Assembly (NCBI RefSeq): GCF_044923475.1
Contig: NZ_CP137338.1
Location: 3,348,001-3,412,000 of the forward strand
Length of the DNA: 64,000 nt
Direction: 5' to 3'
Source: JAAURS01 sp044923475
Lineage (GTDB): Bacteria; Cyanobacteriota; Cyanobacteriia; Thermosynechococcales; Thermosynechococcaceae
Shown: positions 26,805 to 34,984 of the stretch, piece by piece
Numbering within the stretch: position 1 is the first letter of the stretch
Layout of the letters: every line of letters starts with the position of its first letter
Notes under the pieces: generated by a model
Databases searched by the model: none
Told to the model about the DNA's origin: nothing
Seen by the model: only the letters and a program-made list of their open reading frames with translations
Position numbers and translations under genes: made by a program

Positions 26805-26806
26805 CT

Positions 26807-27274
26807 ATGACACTTACACGATGGAAACCGCTGAGGGATCTCGAACTCATGGAACCCTTCCGCGAAATGGAAAACCTTCAACATGAAATGAATCGGCTGT
26901 TTGACCGATGGATGCATGCGGGCAATGGCGAATCCAAAGGCTTTGGTTTCGTTCCATCCGTCGAAATGCAAGAGACAGACGATGCCGTTCAACTGAAGCT
27001 AGAAGTCCCAGGCTTAGAAGCCAAGGATCTCAACGTGGAAGTCGCGGATGACGCCGTTTCGATCAAAGGGGAACGTAAATCTGAATCCAAGACTGAAGAG
27101 AAAGGGATGATTCGCTCCGAGTTCCACTATGGTTCCTTCGAACGAGTCATACCGTTGCCATCTCACGTCCAAAACGACAAGGTCACTGCCGAATATAAGA
27201 ACGGCATTCTCAACCTAACCTTGCCGAAATCTGAAGAAGAGAAGAAAAAAATCGTCAAGATCGACCTTGAGTAG
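26807..27274 (+). CDS. hspA: Small heat-shock protein of the Hsp20/alpha-crystallin family
   Basis: 155 residues, typical length. A short N-terminal arm (MTLTRWKPLRDLELMEPF) is followed by the alpha-crystallin domain (about residues 47-143), with VPGLEAKDLNVEVADDAVSI and the G-x-L signature KNGILNLTLPK. The C-terminal tail has KKIVKIDL in place of the usual I-x-I motif. It binds unfolding proteins in the cytoplasm and, in cyanobacteria, also protects membranes. A strong AGGAGG precedes the ATG. An IS630-type element sits 115 bases downstream, inside what was this gene's terminator. Confidence 0.93.
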   Translation: MTLTRWKPLRDLELMEPFREMENLQHEMNRLFDRWMHAGNGESKGFGFVPSVEMQETDDAVQLKLEVPGLEAKDLNVEVADDAVSIKGERKSESKTEEKGMIRSEFHYGSFERVIPLPSHVQNDKVTAEYKNGILNLTLPKSEEEKKKIVKIDLE

Positions 27275-27361
27275 GGTTTTGCTCGATCGCAAACCTTTGC
27301 AAACCTTGACGGCGAGCCTTGATCGCTGAGGGTAGAGCGATTTGAGTGACTTCTTCTACTT

Positions 27362-27388
27362 TGGGTAGGTTTCTCTGCAAGAAACCTA
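27362..27388 (+). terminator. Left part of the hsp20 terminator, split by an IS630 insertion
   Basis: The arm TGGGTAGGTTTC (27362-27373) pairs with GAAACCTA (27381-27388) here. Removing the 1,200-bp element and one TA copy brings CCCATTTTGTT (from 28591) next to it, which restores a perfect 12-bp stem followed by a T-rich tail. The original site was therefore a rho-independent terminator, now interrupted within its right arm and cut off from its T-tract. Confidence 0.8.
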
Positions 27389-27396
27389 CTACTCTG

Positions 27397-28062
27397 TCAT
27401 CCTTCAAATGATGGATAAAGATGCTTAAGTTTAATCCTTGCATCTTGTGTTGTAAATTGCCAATCGATCTTGTTGTCAGTATCATTTCGGCGAGTTTCCC
27501 ACGCAGCCACTTCTGTCTTAAGCGTTTCTAGGTTTGGTATTCGCCGATCTAAGCATTGGCGCGATAAAACACTTAGCTCTATTTCTGCCATATTTAACCA
27601 ACTCCCATGTTTTGGAGTGTAGTGAAAGTCTAGCCGCTCCAGGATTCGACGGGCTTCGGGAGCCTCAAACGCTTTGTAGAGTGAGGCTTTTACATGAGTA
27701 TTCAAGTTGTCTTGAACTACCCGAATTTGAAGCGCTTCAGGGAACCCAACATCAACTAGCCATTTCATCTGCTGTGCATAGTCGATTTGTGTACGTTGCG
27801 CAGTCACTTCTACATGTCGCCAGCCGAGCAGTGGGGCAGAGAACATAAACAGATTGGCTGTTCCATTGCGCTCATATTGATAGTCCTCCCGTGCCACCTG
27901 TCCGGGTTCTGCTGCCTGAGGGATATGTGTTTCTTTGGTCAATTGCTTTGAGGTTTCATCAAAACAGACGAGGGGGTAGTTGGGGTCTTCGCTTTGGCTG
28001 TAAAGGTCTAAGACTTCTTCCATCTGGCAGATAAAGTCTGCATCTTGCTCTGGTGGAATCAC
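27397..28062 (-). CDS. IS630-family transposase, catalytic (DDE) part
   Basis: 221 residues when read from the GTG at 28062, but the frame is open upstream: past the start, the peptide KPWRKDCWVIPPEQDADF is the usual continuous IS630 sequence. It is therefore normally made as the second half of a frameshift fusion. Catalytic triad candidates are Asp35 (VCFDETSK), Asp118 (VVQDNLNTH) and Glu160 (LNMAEIELS), in the expected D-D-E order and context. The stop codon lies inside the left terminal repeat. It cuts and joins DNA at TA dinucleotides. Confidence 0.88.
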   Translation of the reverse strand: MIPPEQDADFICQMEEVLDLYSQSEDPNYPLVCFDETSKQLTKETHIPQAAEPGQVAREDYQYERNGTANLFMFSAPLLGWRHVEVTAQRTQIDYAQQMKWLVDVGFPEALQIRVVQDNLNTHVKASLYKAFEAPEARRILERLDFHYTPKHGSWLNMAEIELSVLSRQCLDRRIPNLETLKTEVAAWETRRNDTDNKIDWQFTTQDARIKLKHLYPSFEG

Positions 28063-28529
28063 CCAGCAGTCTTTTCGCCAAGGCTTAAGTTCATTTTTTT
28101 TAGCATTTGACGCACGGTTTCATGGGACACACTCTCCACATGGCCCAGTTCTACTAATCGTTGAGACAATAGCCGCAACGTCCAACGACTCTGACCCTCT
28201 GGCGGACTGCTACAGGCGATGGCGACTAGGTGGGCTTCTTGATTGCCGTCCAATAGCCTCGTGTAGACTCTCATTTTGCGCTTCAGACAAGCCTCGAAAC
28301 CTTCTTCTACAAACTGTTGGCGTAAGCGCTCAACGGTTGCGGTGCCGACATCCAATGCCGCACTGATGTCGGCGTCACACCAACCGCCATCAGGCTGTGA
28401 TGTATCTGCCTTGAGGAGTATCCGTGCATGGGTGATGATGTATGCGGCTGTTTTTCCGGTTTGAGTCAGTTTTTCTAAGTGCTCGCGTTCTGTTTCAGTA
28501 AGCGTCACGATATATTTTTTGCGTGGCAT
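28059..28529 (-). CDS. IS630-family transposase, DNA-binding part
   Basis: 156 residues. Helix-turn-helix modules of the Tc1/homeodomain type bind the terminal repeats: DADISAALDVGTATVERLRQ and, in the second half, LLSQRLVELGHVESVSHETV. It overlaps the catalytic frame by 4 bases (GTGA), but homology shows the two parts should be joined earlier, at the A8 run 28101-28094. After that run the zero-frame codes for a short unrelated tail. Confidence 0.85.
   Translation of the reverse strand: MPRKKYIVTLTETEREHLEKLTQTGKTAAYIITHARILLKADTSQPDGGWCDADISAALDVGTATVERLRQQFVEEGFEACLKRKMRVYTRLLDGNQEAHLVAIACSSPPEGQSRWTLRLLSQRLVELGHVESVSHETVRQMLKKMNLSLGEKTAG
28094..28101 (-). promoter_or_regulatory. Slippery A8 run for -1 frameshifting in the transposase
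   Basis: Eight consecutive A residues on the minus strand, in CT-AAAAAAAA-TG. Before it the first frame reads MLKK, and after a -1 slip the second frame reads NELKPWRK, matching the canonical IS630 transposase sequence through the junction. Confidence 0.75.
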
Positions 28530-28699
28530 CTGGATGATTGAGAAATTTCATATTCTAATAATCCATCAATTTAAGAATGACGCAACACTACCCATTTTGT
28601 TCGACTTCACTAGGTTTACTAGCATGTAGATTTATTACCGATCTGGCGGCAAGTCGTTTGTATATATATGTATCAGCCCATTAGTGGCAAACAAAAATG

Positions 28700-28932
28700 T
28701 TACTATGTAAGTGGGAAAGTAGAGAGGGTACAAATAGATAAGGTGGCAACATTCTGGGCTTCTGAGCCGCAAGAATAAAGCCAAACTAGGATCTGGAAAG
28801 ATGCAGCTATGTAAACTCGAGCGAAACTACGAATCCCTTCTATTTCGTTAGGTTGAGGAAGTAACCTTGAATCGAATAAGTCCGGTTTACTAACGGTTCG
28901 AGCCAAAATGCGCTCGGACCGTTAGCTTTTTT
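28700..28932 (+). ncRNA. Candidate non-coding RNA or riboregulatory leader (unidentified)
   Basis: There is no convincing gene between the IS630 right end (28588) and the response regulator (29113), yet a strong plus-strand terminator ends at 28932. The sequence before it can form further hairpins: GGCT-TCTG-AGCC near 28757-28768, flanked by TTCT/AGAA, and AGGTT-N8-AACCT at 28850-28867. The piece CGTTAG (28846-28851) could also pair with the terminator's left arm CTAACG, an antiterminator-like alternative. I do not recognise a known RNA family (6S, SRP RNA, tmRNA, RNase P RNA or a common riboswitch). The 5' end is a guess. Confidence 0.35.
28890..28932 (+). terminator. Strong rho-independent terminator with no gene before it
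   Basis: The arms CTAACGGTTCGAGC (28890-28903) and GCTCGGACCGTTAG (28912-28925) form a 14-bp stem with one G-T wobble and an 8-base loop, followed by C and six T (28927-28932). The T-tract is only on the plus-strand side, so it stops rightward transcription. Confidence 0.85.
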
Positions 28933-29014
28933 AACTGTCATTTTTTCGTTACTTCAATCCAAAGAAATACCGTGCTTTTAAGGTCTTCTACTTCTTTGCT
29001 GTCATGCTCAAAGA

Positions 29015-29062
29015 ATGGATTGGAAGCGTTAAAAGTAACGAGCGCGAGATGGATTGGAAGCG
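29015..29062 (+). repeat. 14-base direct repeat in front of a response regulator gene
   Basis: ATGGATTGGAAGCG occurs exactly at 29015-29028 and 29049-29062, with start-to-start spacing of 34 bases, ending 50 bases before the regulator's ATG. It could be paired activator sites or a leftover of a small duplication. Confidence 0.45.
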
Positions 29063-29112
29063 CGTCATACAAAAGCTTATTCACATCGGCTATTTGTCAA
29101 GAGGGCGGGACG

Positions 29113-29481
29113 ATGTTTCAAAAAAGAATTTTAATCATTGACGACGATATGGCAATTCGCATAGTGGTAAAGGTCAGCCTCAGTAAGTTAGGCGGATACG
29201 ACGTTTTAGATGCGGCATCGGGTGCGGAAGGATTAGAAATCGCTCAATTAGAACATCCAGATGCCATCATATTAGACTTGGCCATGCCTAAAATGAACGG
29301 ATTTGAGGTGCTGCAACACCTTCAGAAGAATCCTCTAACGCAATCGATTCCGGTCGTGCTGCTGACGGCCAACACCGATCGGGTCGATCGAAAAGCGATC
29401 GCATCGGTAGGCGTCATCCCCAAACCGTTTGATGCATTGGAGTTACCGCATCAGATTGCTGCTGCCTGCGGTTGGACTTGA
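29113..29481 (+). CDS. Single-domain response regulator (CheY-like receiver)
   Basis: 122 residues from the ATG at 29113, which has GAGGGCGGG upstream; an open frame extends further but without support. The receiver domain fills the protein: acidic pair in ILIIDDDMA, phospho-acceptor aspartate in AIILDLAMPKMNG, the Thr in VVLLTAN and the lysine in IPKPFD. It lacks an output domain, so it should act by protein contact or as a phosphate carrier. It is closely similar in style to the regulator at 47519 but has no kinase next to it. Confidence 0.88.
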   Translation: MFQKRILIIDDDMAIRIVVKVSLSKLGGYDVLDAASGAEGLEIAQLEHPDAIILDLAMPKMNGFEVLQHLQKNPLTQSIPVVLLTANTDRVDRKAIASVGVIPKPFDALELPHQIAAACGWT

Positions 29482-29594
29482 AAGTTGGCTGTCAGTGTCA
29501 GAAACTCGTGAAGGGCGAATCCCAAGATTTGCTACCTTAGTTAGCGAACGTCGCGCAACCCCTCAACCGCTCGCCGCGTAAGGAGCATTCTGCT

Positions 29595-30830
29595 ATGACC
29601 GATCGGCTTTACGATGTCGTGCTCTACGGAGCCACGGGTTTTGTCGGGCAACAGACCGTCCGATATTTCGCCCAGCACGCGCGTCCCGAGCCATTGCGCT
29701 GGGCGATCGCCGGGCGGAGCCGCCAGAAACTGGAATCCGTCAGGGCGACCCTTGGCGTCGAAGCAGACATTCTCGTGGCCGACAGCCAGGATCCACGGGC
29801 GATCGACGAGATGGTGGCCCAAACCCGCGTCATCCTCAGTACCGCTGGTCCCTTTGCCCTCTACGGCAGCGCGATCGTCGATGCCTGCGTTCGGTTTAAG
29901 ACCCATTACGTCGATATTACCGGAGAGACGCCCTGGGTCGAGGAACTTTGCGATCGCCACCACGCCCGAGCTGCCTCAGACGGAACCCGCATTATTCCTT
30001 GTTGCGGCTTCGATTCCGTGCCTTCGGATTTGGGAACTTACCTGGTCGCGCGCTACATCCAGCAAAAGCTGGGCGCATCTTGCCAAACCGTGAAAGCCTA
30101 TTTTCAGATGACTGGCGGCTTGAATGGCGGCACTTTGGCATCAGCGTTCAACCTTTACGATTCCGGCCAGACCGATCGAGTGCGCGATCCCTTTTTGCTC
30201 GATCCGCCGGGCGAGCAGCACACTCCAGCAGAGATAGCGCGCAACCAAGATCCAGAACGGCCCGAGTATGATGCCGATATTGAAACCTGGGTCGCTCCTT
30301 TTGTCATGAGTCCAGTCAATACCCGCATCGTCCGTCGCAGTAGCGCCTTATTCGATCGATGGCAGCAGCCCTACGGGCCAGATTTTGCCTATCAGGAATA
30401 CTTGAAATTCGATCCGCCTCTGGCATGGCTCCAAGCGACAGGGGTCAGTGCCGGAATGGCTTTGTTTGAAAGCATCGTTCGGCAGGCACCTTTGCGCCGC
30501 CTGCTGCAACCGCTGCTGCCGCAACCCGGTAGCGGCCCGTCAGAGCAAACCATGAATGAAGGGTGGTTTCGGTGCGAGTTATTGGGAACCGCAAGCGACG
30601 GACGCAAAGTAAAGGGATCGGTCTGCGATCGGGGCGATCCGGGAAACCGAGCGACCGTCAAGTTTCTCTGCGAATCGGCGTTGAGTTTGGCCTTGAATGA
30701 AGGTGAATTGCCAGGCGGATTGGAACGCGGCGGAATCTTGACCCCTGCAACGGGCCTTGGCGACGTTCTGGTCGAGCGGCTTCGCAAAACAGGGATGACC
30801 CTCGAGGTTGGTGTCGTTACTTCGAAATAG
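29595..30830 (+). CDS. Saccharopine-dehydrogenase-like / trans-acting enoyl-reductase-family oxidoreductase
   Basis: 411 residues. The N-terminal Rossmann motif YGATGFVGQQTV (about residues 9-20) and the following VDSQDP/VLSTAGPF pattern are those of the NADP-binding domain of saccharopine dehydrogenase-like enzymes. HYVDITGETPWVEEL and PCCGFDSVPSDLGTYL are hallmarks of the branch that includes mycobacterial trans-acting enoyl reductase, which reduces double bonds on polyketide chains. The substrate in cyanobacteria is not known to me. It is followed after 2 bases by a CoA-ligase-like gene, which suggests joint action on an acyl chain. Confidence 0.8.
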   Translation: MTDRLYDVVLYGATGFVGQQTVRYFAQHARPEPLRWAIAGRSRQKLESVRATLGVEADILVADSQDPRAIDEMVAQTRVILSTAGPFALYGSAIVDACVRFKTHYVDITGETPWVEELCDRHHARAASDGTRIIPCCGFDSVPSDLGTYLVARYIQQKLGASCQTVKAYFQMTGGLNGGTLASAFNLYDSGQTDRVRDPFLLDPPGEQHTPAEIARNQDPERPEYDADIETWVAPFVMSPVNTRIVRRSSALFDRWQQPYGPDFAYQEYLKFDPPLAWLQATGVSAGMALFESIVRQAPLRRLLQPLLPQPGSGPSEQTMNEGWFRCELLGTASDGRKVKGSVCDRGDPGNRATVKFLCESALSLALNEGELPGGLERGGILTPATGLGDVLVERLRKTGMTLEVGVVTSK

Positions 30831-30832
30831 CA

Positions 30833-32329
30833 ATGGACGGACTCAATTATTTGCAAACTTTTTTAGCAACTCCTTTGGATGAAATACTCCGGGAGCAATC
30901 GAGCGCTGCGGTCGAGGCTCGCCTTTTAGATTTATTTCAGACCGTCGCAGAAGAAGTACCTGCCTACCGCACCTTTTTGTTAGAGCAAGGCATTAACGCA
31001 ACGCGAATCGAAAGCCTGACTCAATTTCAGTCGTTGCCCTTAACCACGAAATCCAACTACCTTCAGCGCTATCCATTGGCAGAGGTTTGCCGTCAAGGCC
31101 GCCTCGAAAATTGCGATGCGATCGCCGTCTCCTCCGGCTCTACGGGAGAACCGACCTTTTGGCTCAGATCCCTAGCAGACGAATTCCACATTGCGCCGCG
31201 ATTCGAACAAGTTTTCCGAGATAGCTTTGCTGCGGATCGGCGTCGGACTTTAGCCGTGGTCTGCTTTGCGTTGGGAACGTGGGTTGGGGGCATGTATACG
31301 GCCAATTGCTGCCGCCACCTCGCCCTCAAGGGATATCCCATCACAGTTGTGACGCCCGGAAACAACAAAACCGAAATCTTACGGGTGGTACAGAAATTAT
31401 CTCCCTTATTCGAGCAAACGGTATTGCTGGGCTATCCTCCCTTTTTGAAGGATGTCGTTGACAGCGGTATCGCCCAGGGCGTGCCTTGGCCGCGTTACAA
31501 CGTGAAATGGGTGATGGCAGGGGAAGTCATTAGCGAAGAATGGCGAGCGTTGGTGGGGCAACGCGTCGGCTCGACCCATCCCTGTCTCGATTCCGCTTCG
31601 CTCTACGGCACGGCAGATGCAGGCGTGTTGGGTAACGAGACGCCCCTGAGCATCTGCATTCGCCGCTGGCTGGCAGAACATCCCGAGGCATCCCGAGACC
31701 TCTTTGGAGAATCTCGACTGCCCACCTTGGTGCAGTACGATCCGTTGAGTCGATTCTTTGAGGTTCGAGACGGAACGCTCCTGTTTTCTGGAAACAATGG
31801 CATTCCTCTCATCCGCTACCACATTGCCGACGCAGGCGGGGTGATAACTTACGAACGACTTTTGGCATTCTTGGCCCGTTGGGGGTTCGATCCGATCGCA
31901 TCGCTGGGACCGGACGTGAAGATTCGAAAATTGCCGTTTGTTTACGTATTCGGACGCGCTCAGTTTGTGGTGTCTTACTTTGGCGCGAACGTTTATCCCG
32001 AAAATATTTCCGTAGGACTGGAGCAGCACCCCATTTGCGAATGGGTGACGGGAAAGTTCGTCATGATGGTCCGGTTCGATTCGGACCAGAACGAAAGCCT
32101 GGCGATCGCCGTGGAGTTAGCCCCAGGCATTGAAGCGAGCGGAGAAAAGCAGCAGGCGATCGCGGAGTCAGTGCGCTACCATCTTTGTCGCTTGAATAGC
32201 GAATTTGCCAACTACGTCCCCGCAGATTATCAGATGCCGCAGATTCAATTGCGATCGACTGGCGACCCAGAGTATTTCCCCGTGGGAGTAAAGCATCGCT
32301 ATACTCGCGCGCCAGAATCGGGACGGTAA
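30833..32329 (+). CDS. Phenylacetate-CoA-ligase-like adenylate-forming enzyme
   Basis: 498 residues. It belongs to the PaaK-like branch of adenylate-forming enzymes: the phosphate-binding loop is SSGSTGEPTFW (residues 100-110), and later motifs are LYGTADAGVLGNETP, LVQYDPLSRFFEV and the Y/F-rich YFGANVYPENIS region. Such enzymes activate a carboxylic acid with ATP and transfer it to CoA or another acceptor. The acid is unknown. It starts 2 bases after the stop codon of the reductase gene, so the two form an operon. Confidence 0.78.
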   Translation: MDGLNYLQTFLATPLDEILREQSSAAVEARLLDLFQTVAEEVPAYRTFLLEQGINATRIESLTQFQSLPLTTKSNYLQRYPLAEVCRQGRLENCDAIAVSSGSTGEPTFWLRSLADEFHIAPRFEQVFRDSFAADRRRTLAVVCFALGTWVGGMYTANCCRHLALKGYPITVVTPGNNKTEILRVVQKLSPLFEQTVLLGYPPFLKDVVDSGIAQGVPWPRYNVKWVMAGEVISEEWRALVGQRVGSTHPCLDSASLYGTADAGVLGNETPLSICIRRWLAEHPEASRDLFGESRLPTLVQYDPLSRFFEVRDGTLLFSGNNGIPLIRYHIADAGGVITYERLLAFLARWGFDPIASLGPDVKIRKLPFVYVFGRAQFVVSYFGANVYPENISVGLEQHPICEWVTGKFVMMVRFDSDQNESLAIAVELAPGIEASGEKQQAIAESVRYHLCRLNSEFANYVPADYQMPQIQLRSTGDPEYFPVGVKHRYTRAPESGR

Positions 32330-32523
32330 GATCTTTTCAGGAAATTGCCTAATATCTTTCAAGAATTGGGCAATTCTGCTTCCCTAGAAGTGCAATTGGA
32401 GAGATACCCTGCTGGGCGATAAAAGATATTATGAAGCAAGCTTCAGAGGCATAGTCGTTTGAATTGGCTCAAACCTCTGTATTCGCGTTTTCTATCGCCT
32501 TTTCCCCGCCTATAACGGACAAA

Positions 32524-34914
32524 ATGCTTGAGATAACCCCCTCATTCGATTTGGCCCAGCTTCCCCTCATTTTGGCAGGGCCAATCTTGCGGCGGGTCGA
32601 GCCTGAAGCGGTAACGGTCTGGTTGGCGCTACAATCTCCCTGTCAAGTCCGCCTGCAAGTGATACCAGCCGATCCGATCGACCCCGCGCGATCGCAGCCC
32701 CTTCTGACGGGTACGGCCAAGACGGTTGCCCTCGGAAAAGGACTGCATGTGGTTGCGATCACGGCCCGAGTCGATCGGGGCGAGACGCTCGGTCCGGGGG
32801 TGCTGTACGCCTACGATTTGAGCTTCACCCGCAGCGCCAATGACGGCTCGGATCCGGTTCTGTCCCTGCAACAAGCTTTGCGATCGCCCGAACTTGCAAG
32901 CGTTTCGGTGAGTTATTTTTCCCACGGCTTACCCACGTTTTCCCTGCCTCCGTCAGATTTAAATCGCCTGCGGATTTTCCACGGTTCTTGTCGCAAAGTT
33001 TACGATAAAGGGATCGACGCGCTGCCCATCATCGACCAAATCATTGCAGAAACGGCCAGCCACCCCCTCGACCGTCCCCACCATCTCTTTTTTACGGGAG
33101 ACCAAATTTACGGAGATGAAGTGGCAGATCCGCTGCTATGGGGAATTCAACAGTGGGTCCCCGCTCTGTTCGGTCGATCGGAGCCGCTGGCGGTCGATGT
33201 TGAAGCGCTGCAAGACCAATTGAAACCTGGAAATCGCCAGTCTTTAGTCGAGCGGTATGCCGGGTTGACGGCCAGCCAGCAGGGAGACGAGCAGAAGACA
33301 AACAGTCACTTGATTGCGTTTAGCGAATACTGCACCAGCTATTTGTTTAGCTGGTCGGAATGCCTGTGGCAGTTGAAATTTCCGCTGGCGGAACAGATCG
33401 GCATTGCGGGGAAATCCGCCCGAATTTGGAACGAAGCCGTCCGACATTTAGCCGCGACCGCTCAGTCTCAGGCTGCGGTGCGCCGGGCGCTGGCAAACGT
33501 ACCCACTTACACGATCTTTGACGATCACGATGTCAGCGACGATTGGAATCTCAATCGAGCCTGGTGTTTGAGAGTGTTGGGCAAGCCGCTAGGGCGGCAA
33601 GTCGTTCGCAATGCTTTGCTGGCCTACGCAATTTTTCAGGCTTGGGGAAACACGCCAGAGCAGTTTGACCCGAATACTCCAGGCGCTCAGCTCCTAGCGG
33701 CGACTGAAGCTTGGTGCGAGATGGGGGCCGAACGCGCCGCTGCGCCGCTCCAGATCGACCGGGCGCTCGGGCTGCCCCAGATCGACCCCCTCACGGACCT
33801 GCCGCAGTTTCGGCAAGAAAAAGATTGCTGTGTCCTAGATCGACCCCAGAATTGCCTCAAGTGGCACTACCGGATTTGCGGGGCATCCCATGAAGTTATC
33901 GTGCTCGATACGCGCACCCAGCGGGGCTATCCCCTCGGAGATGAGCCGGACGCTCCCCCTCAACTGCTGAGTCCTAGCGCCTACGAGCAGCAGTTGCAGC
34001 CCATGCTAGAGGCTGCCCGCCAAGAAAACCGCGATCGCCCCATTCCCCTGACCCTGGTCGTCGCACCCACCAATGTATTTACCCTAGAGCTTCTCGATCG
34101 CCTCCACGCCTTAGGCGATCGCCTGAATAAATCGTTCCATCTGGATATCGGGGATTCTTGGAATCTCGAAGGTAGCTCGCGATCGCAGCTTTTGCGCGTT
34201 TTATTTCGCGAGCGCCAACAGGTCGTTTTGCTGTCTGGCGATATTCATTACGGAGCGGCCCTTAGAGTTGACTATTGGGAGGATTTGACGGGTCGCATCG
34301 GTACATTTCCACGATTCCGCCAACAACCCAATGCTTGCTTGGTCCAGCTGACCGCCAGTGCAATTTGCAACTCAGAACCCATTACAGAACTTTTACAGAC
34401 AAAGATCAAATCACTTTTCCCTGAACGCCGCCGTTATTGGATGGCATCTCCACCGGATTACACGGAAATTGAGGTAACGCCCAGCCCGTGGCAATCGTTG
34501 CATTGGCGGATCTGGAACCGCTTCGCGCGGCGCGACGGACTGAAAGATCGAAAATCGCTGCAATTCTCGTACCCGCAAGCCTCTTGGGGTTATCGCAGCC
34601 AATGGCTGCGGCGTCAGCCCGTCGCGCGCGCAATTTGGCGTCGGTCTCCAGATTGGCTCGCGCGCGTCATTCGAGTTCGAGTTTCCTATAGAGGGTTCTG
34701 GCAAGGTCTTTGGCTATCGATCTGGCAGAGGCGATGGCTGCAAGAGGGCAAAGAAGTCGTCGGTCTGAATAATATTGGCCTAGTTCAGTTCGATTGGCCC
34801 GGTGGCCCAGAGTTCCCTCCCACTGTCATCTACGATCTCTACTGGTATACCCCTTGGAAGTCGCAGCAAATTGCCTACAGCCGCTATAAAACTCAATTGA
34901 AGCCGCAGCGATAA
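32524..34914 (+). CDS. PhoD-like metallophosphatase
   Basis: 796 residues from ATG 32524; a TTG at 32464 would add 20 residues without support. Metal-binding motifs of the alkaline phosphatase D / PhoD-like family are clear: RIFHGSCRKVY, FFTGDQIYGDEV, IFDDHDVSDDWN and LLSGDIHYGAAL. The first 130 residues are a beta-sandwich-like domain typical of this family (RRVEPEAVTVWLALQ). The C-terminal 200 residues are an extension without recognisable domain. No signal peptide is visible, unlike secreted PhoD, so a cytoplasmic phosphoester substrate is possible. Alternative: a lineage-specific phosphodiesterase. Confidence 0.83.
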   Translation: MLEITPSFDLAQLPLILAGPILRRVEPEAVTVWLALQSPCQVRLQVIPADPIDPARSQPLLTGTAKTVALGKGLHVVAITARVDRGETLGPGVLYAYDLSFTRSANDGSDPVLSLQQALRSPELASVSVSYFSHGLPTFSLPPSDLNRLRIFHGSCRKVYDKGIDALPIIDQIIAETASHPLDRPHHLFFTGDQIYGDEVADPLLWGIQQWVPALFGRSEPLAVDVEALQDQLKPGNRQSLVERYAGLTASQQGDEQKTNSHLIAFSEYCTSYLFSWSECLWQLKFPLAEQIGIAGKSARIWNEAVRHLAATAQSQAAVRRALANVPTYTIFDDHDVSDDWNLNRAWCLRVLGKPLGRQVVRNALLAYAIFQAWGNTPEQFDPNTPGAQLLAATEAWCEMGAERAAAPLQIDRALGLPQIDPLTDLPQFRQEKDCCVLDRPQNCLKWHYRICGASHEVIVLDTRTQRGYPLGDEPDAPPQLLSPSAYEQQLQPMLEAARQENRDRPIPLTLVVAPTNVFTLELLDRLHALGDRLNKSFHLDIGDSWNLEGSSRSQLLRVLFRERQQVVLLSGDIHYGAALRVDYWEDLTGRIGTFPRFRQQPNACLVQLTASAICNSEPITELLQTKIKSLFPERRRYWMASPPDYTEIEVTPSPWQSLHWRIWNRFARRDGLKDRKSLQFSYPQASWGYRSQWLRRQPVARAIWRRSPDWLARVIRVRVSYRGFWQGLWLSIWQRRWLQEGKEVVGLNNIGLVQFDWPGGPEFPPTVIYDLYWYTPWKSQQIAYSRYKTQLKPQR

Positions 34915-34984
34915 AAGTTCGGCAGCGATCGCCCTCTGGATCGCGCGAGCGCGATGGCAAAAACACCTAAAACCATCAAAGTGG

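Larger units (their letters stand above)
27389..28588 (-). mobile_element. Complete IS630-family insertion sequence, 1,200 bp
   Basis: Terminal inverted repeats at 27389-27416 and 28561-28588 match at 20 of 28 positions (inner core TGATGGAT identical). They are flanked by TA at 27387-27388 and 28589-28590, the target duplication typical of IS630/Tc1-mariner elements. Two overlapping minus-strand frames encode the transposase, joined by a probable -1 frameshift. Both frames look intact and the ends are clean, so the element may be active or only recently so. It is inserted into the stem of the hsp20 terminator. Confidence 0.92.

Noticed and set aside
28703..28906. A 67-residue minus-strand frame in the candidate RNA region
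   Set aside because: No ribosome-binding site or family resemblance, and it overlaps the structured terminator region.
28890..28925. tRNA-like GGTTCGAGCC
   Set aside because: The T-loop-like string belongs to the terminator's left arm; no acceptor or anticodon arms can be drawn around it.
31406..32029. A 207-residue minus-strand frame opposite the CoA-ligase-like gene
   Set aside because: Shadow frame of a conserved enzyme gene, without domain or start signals.
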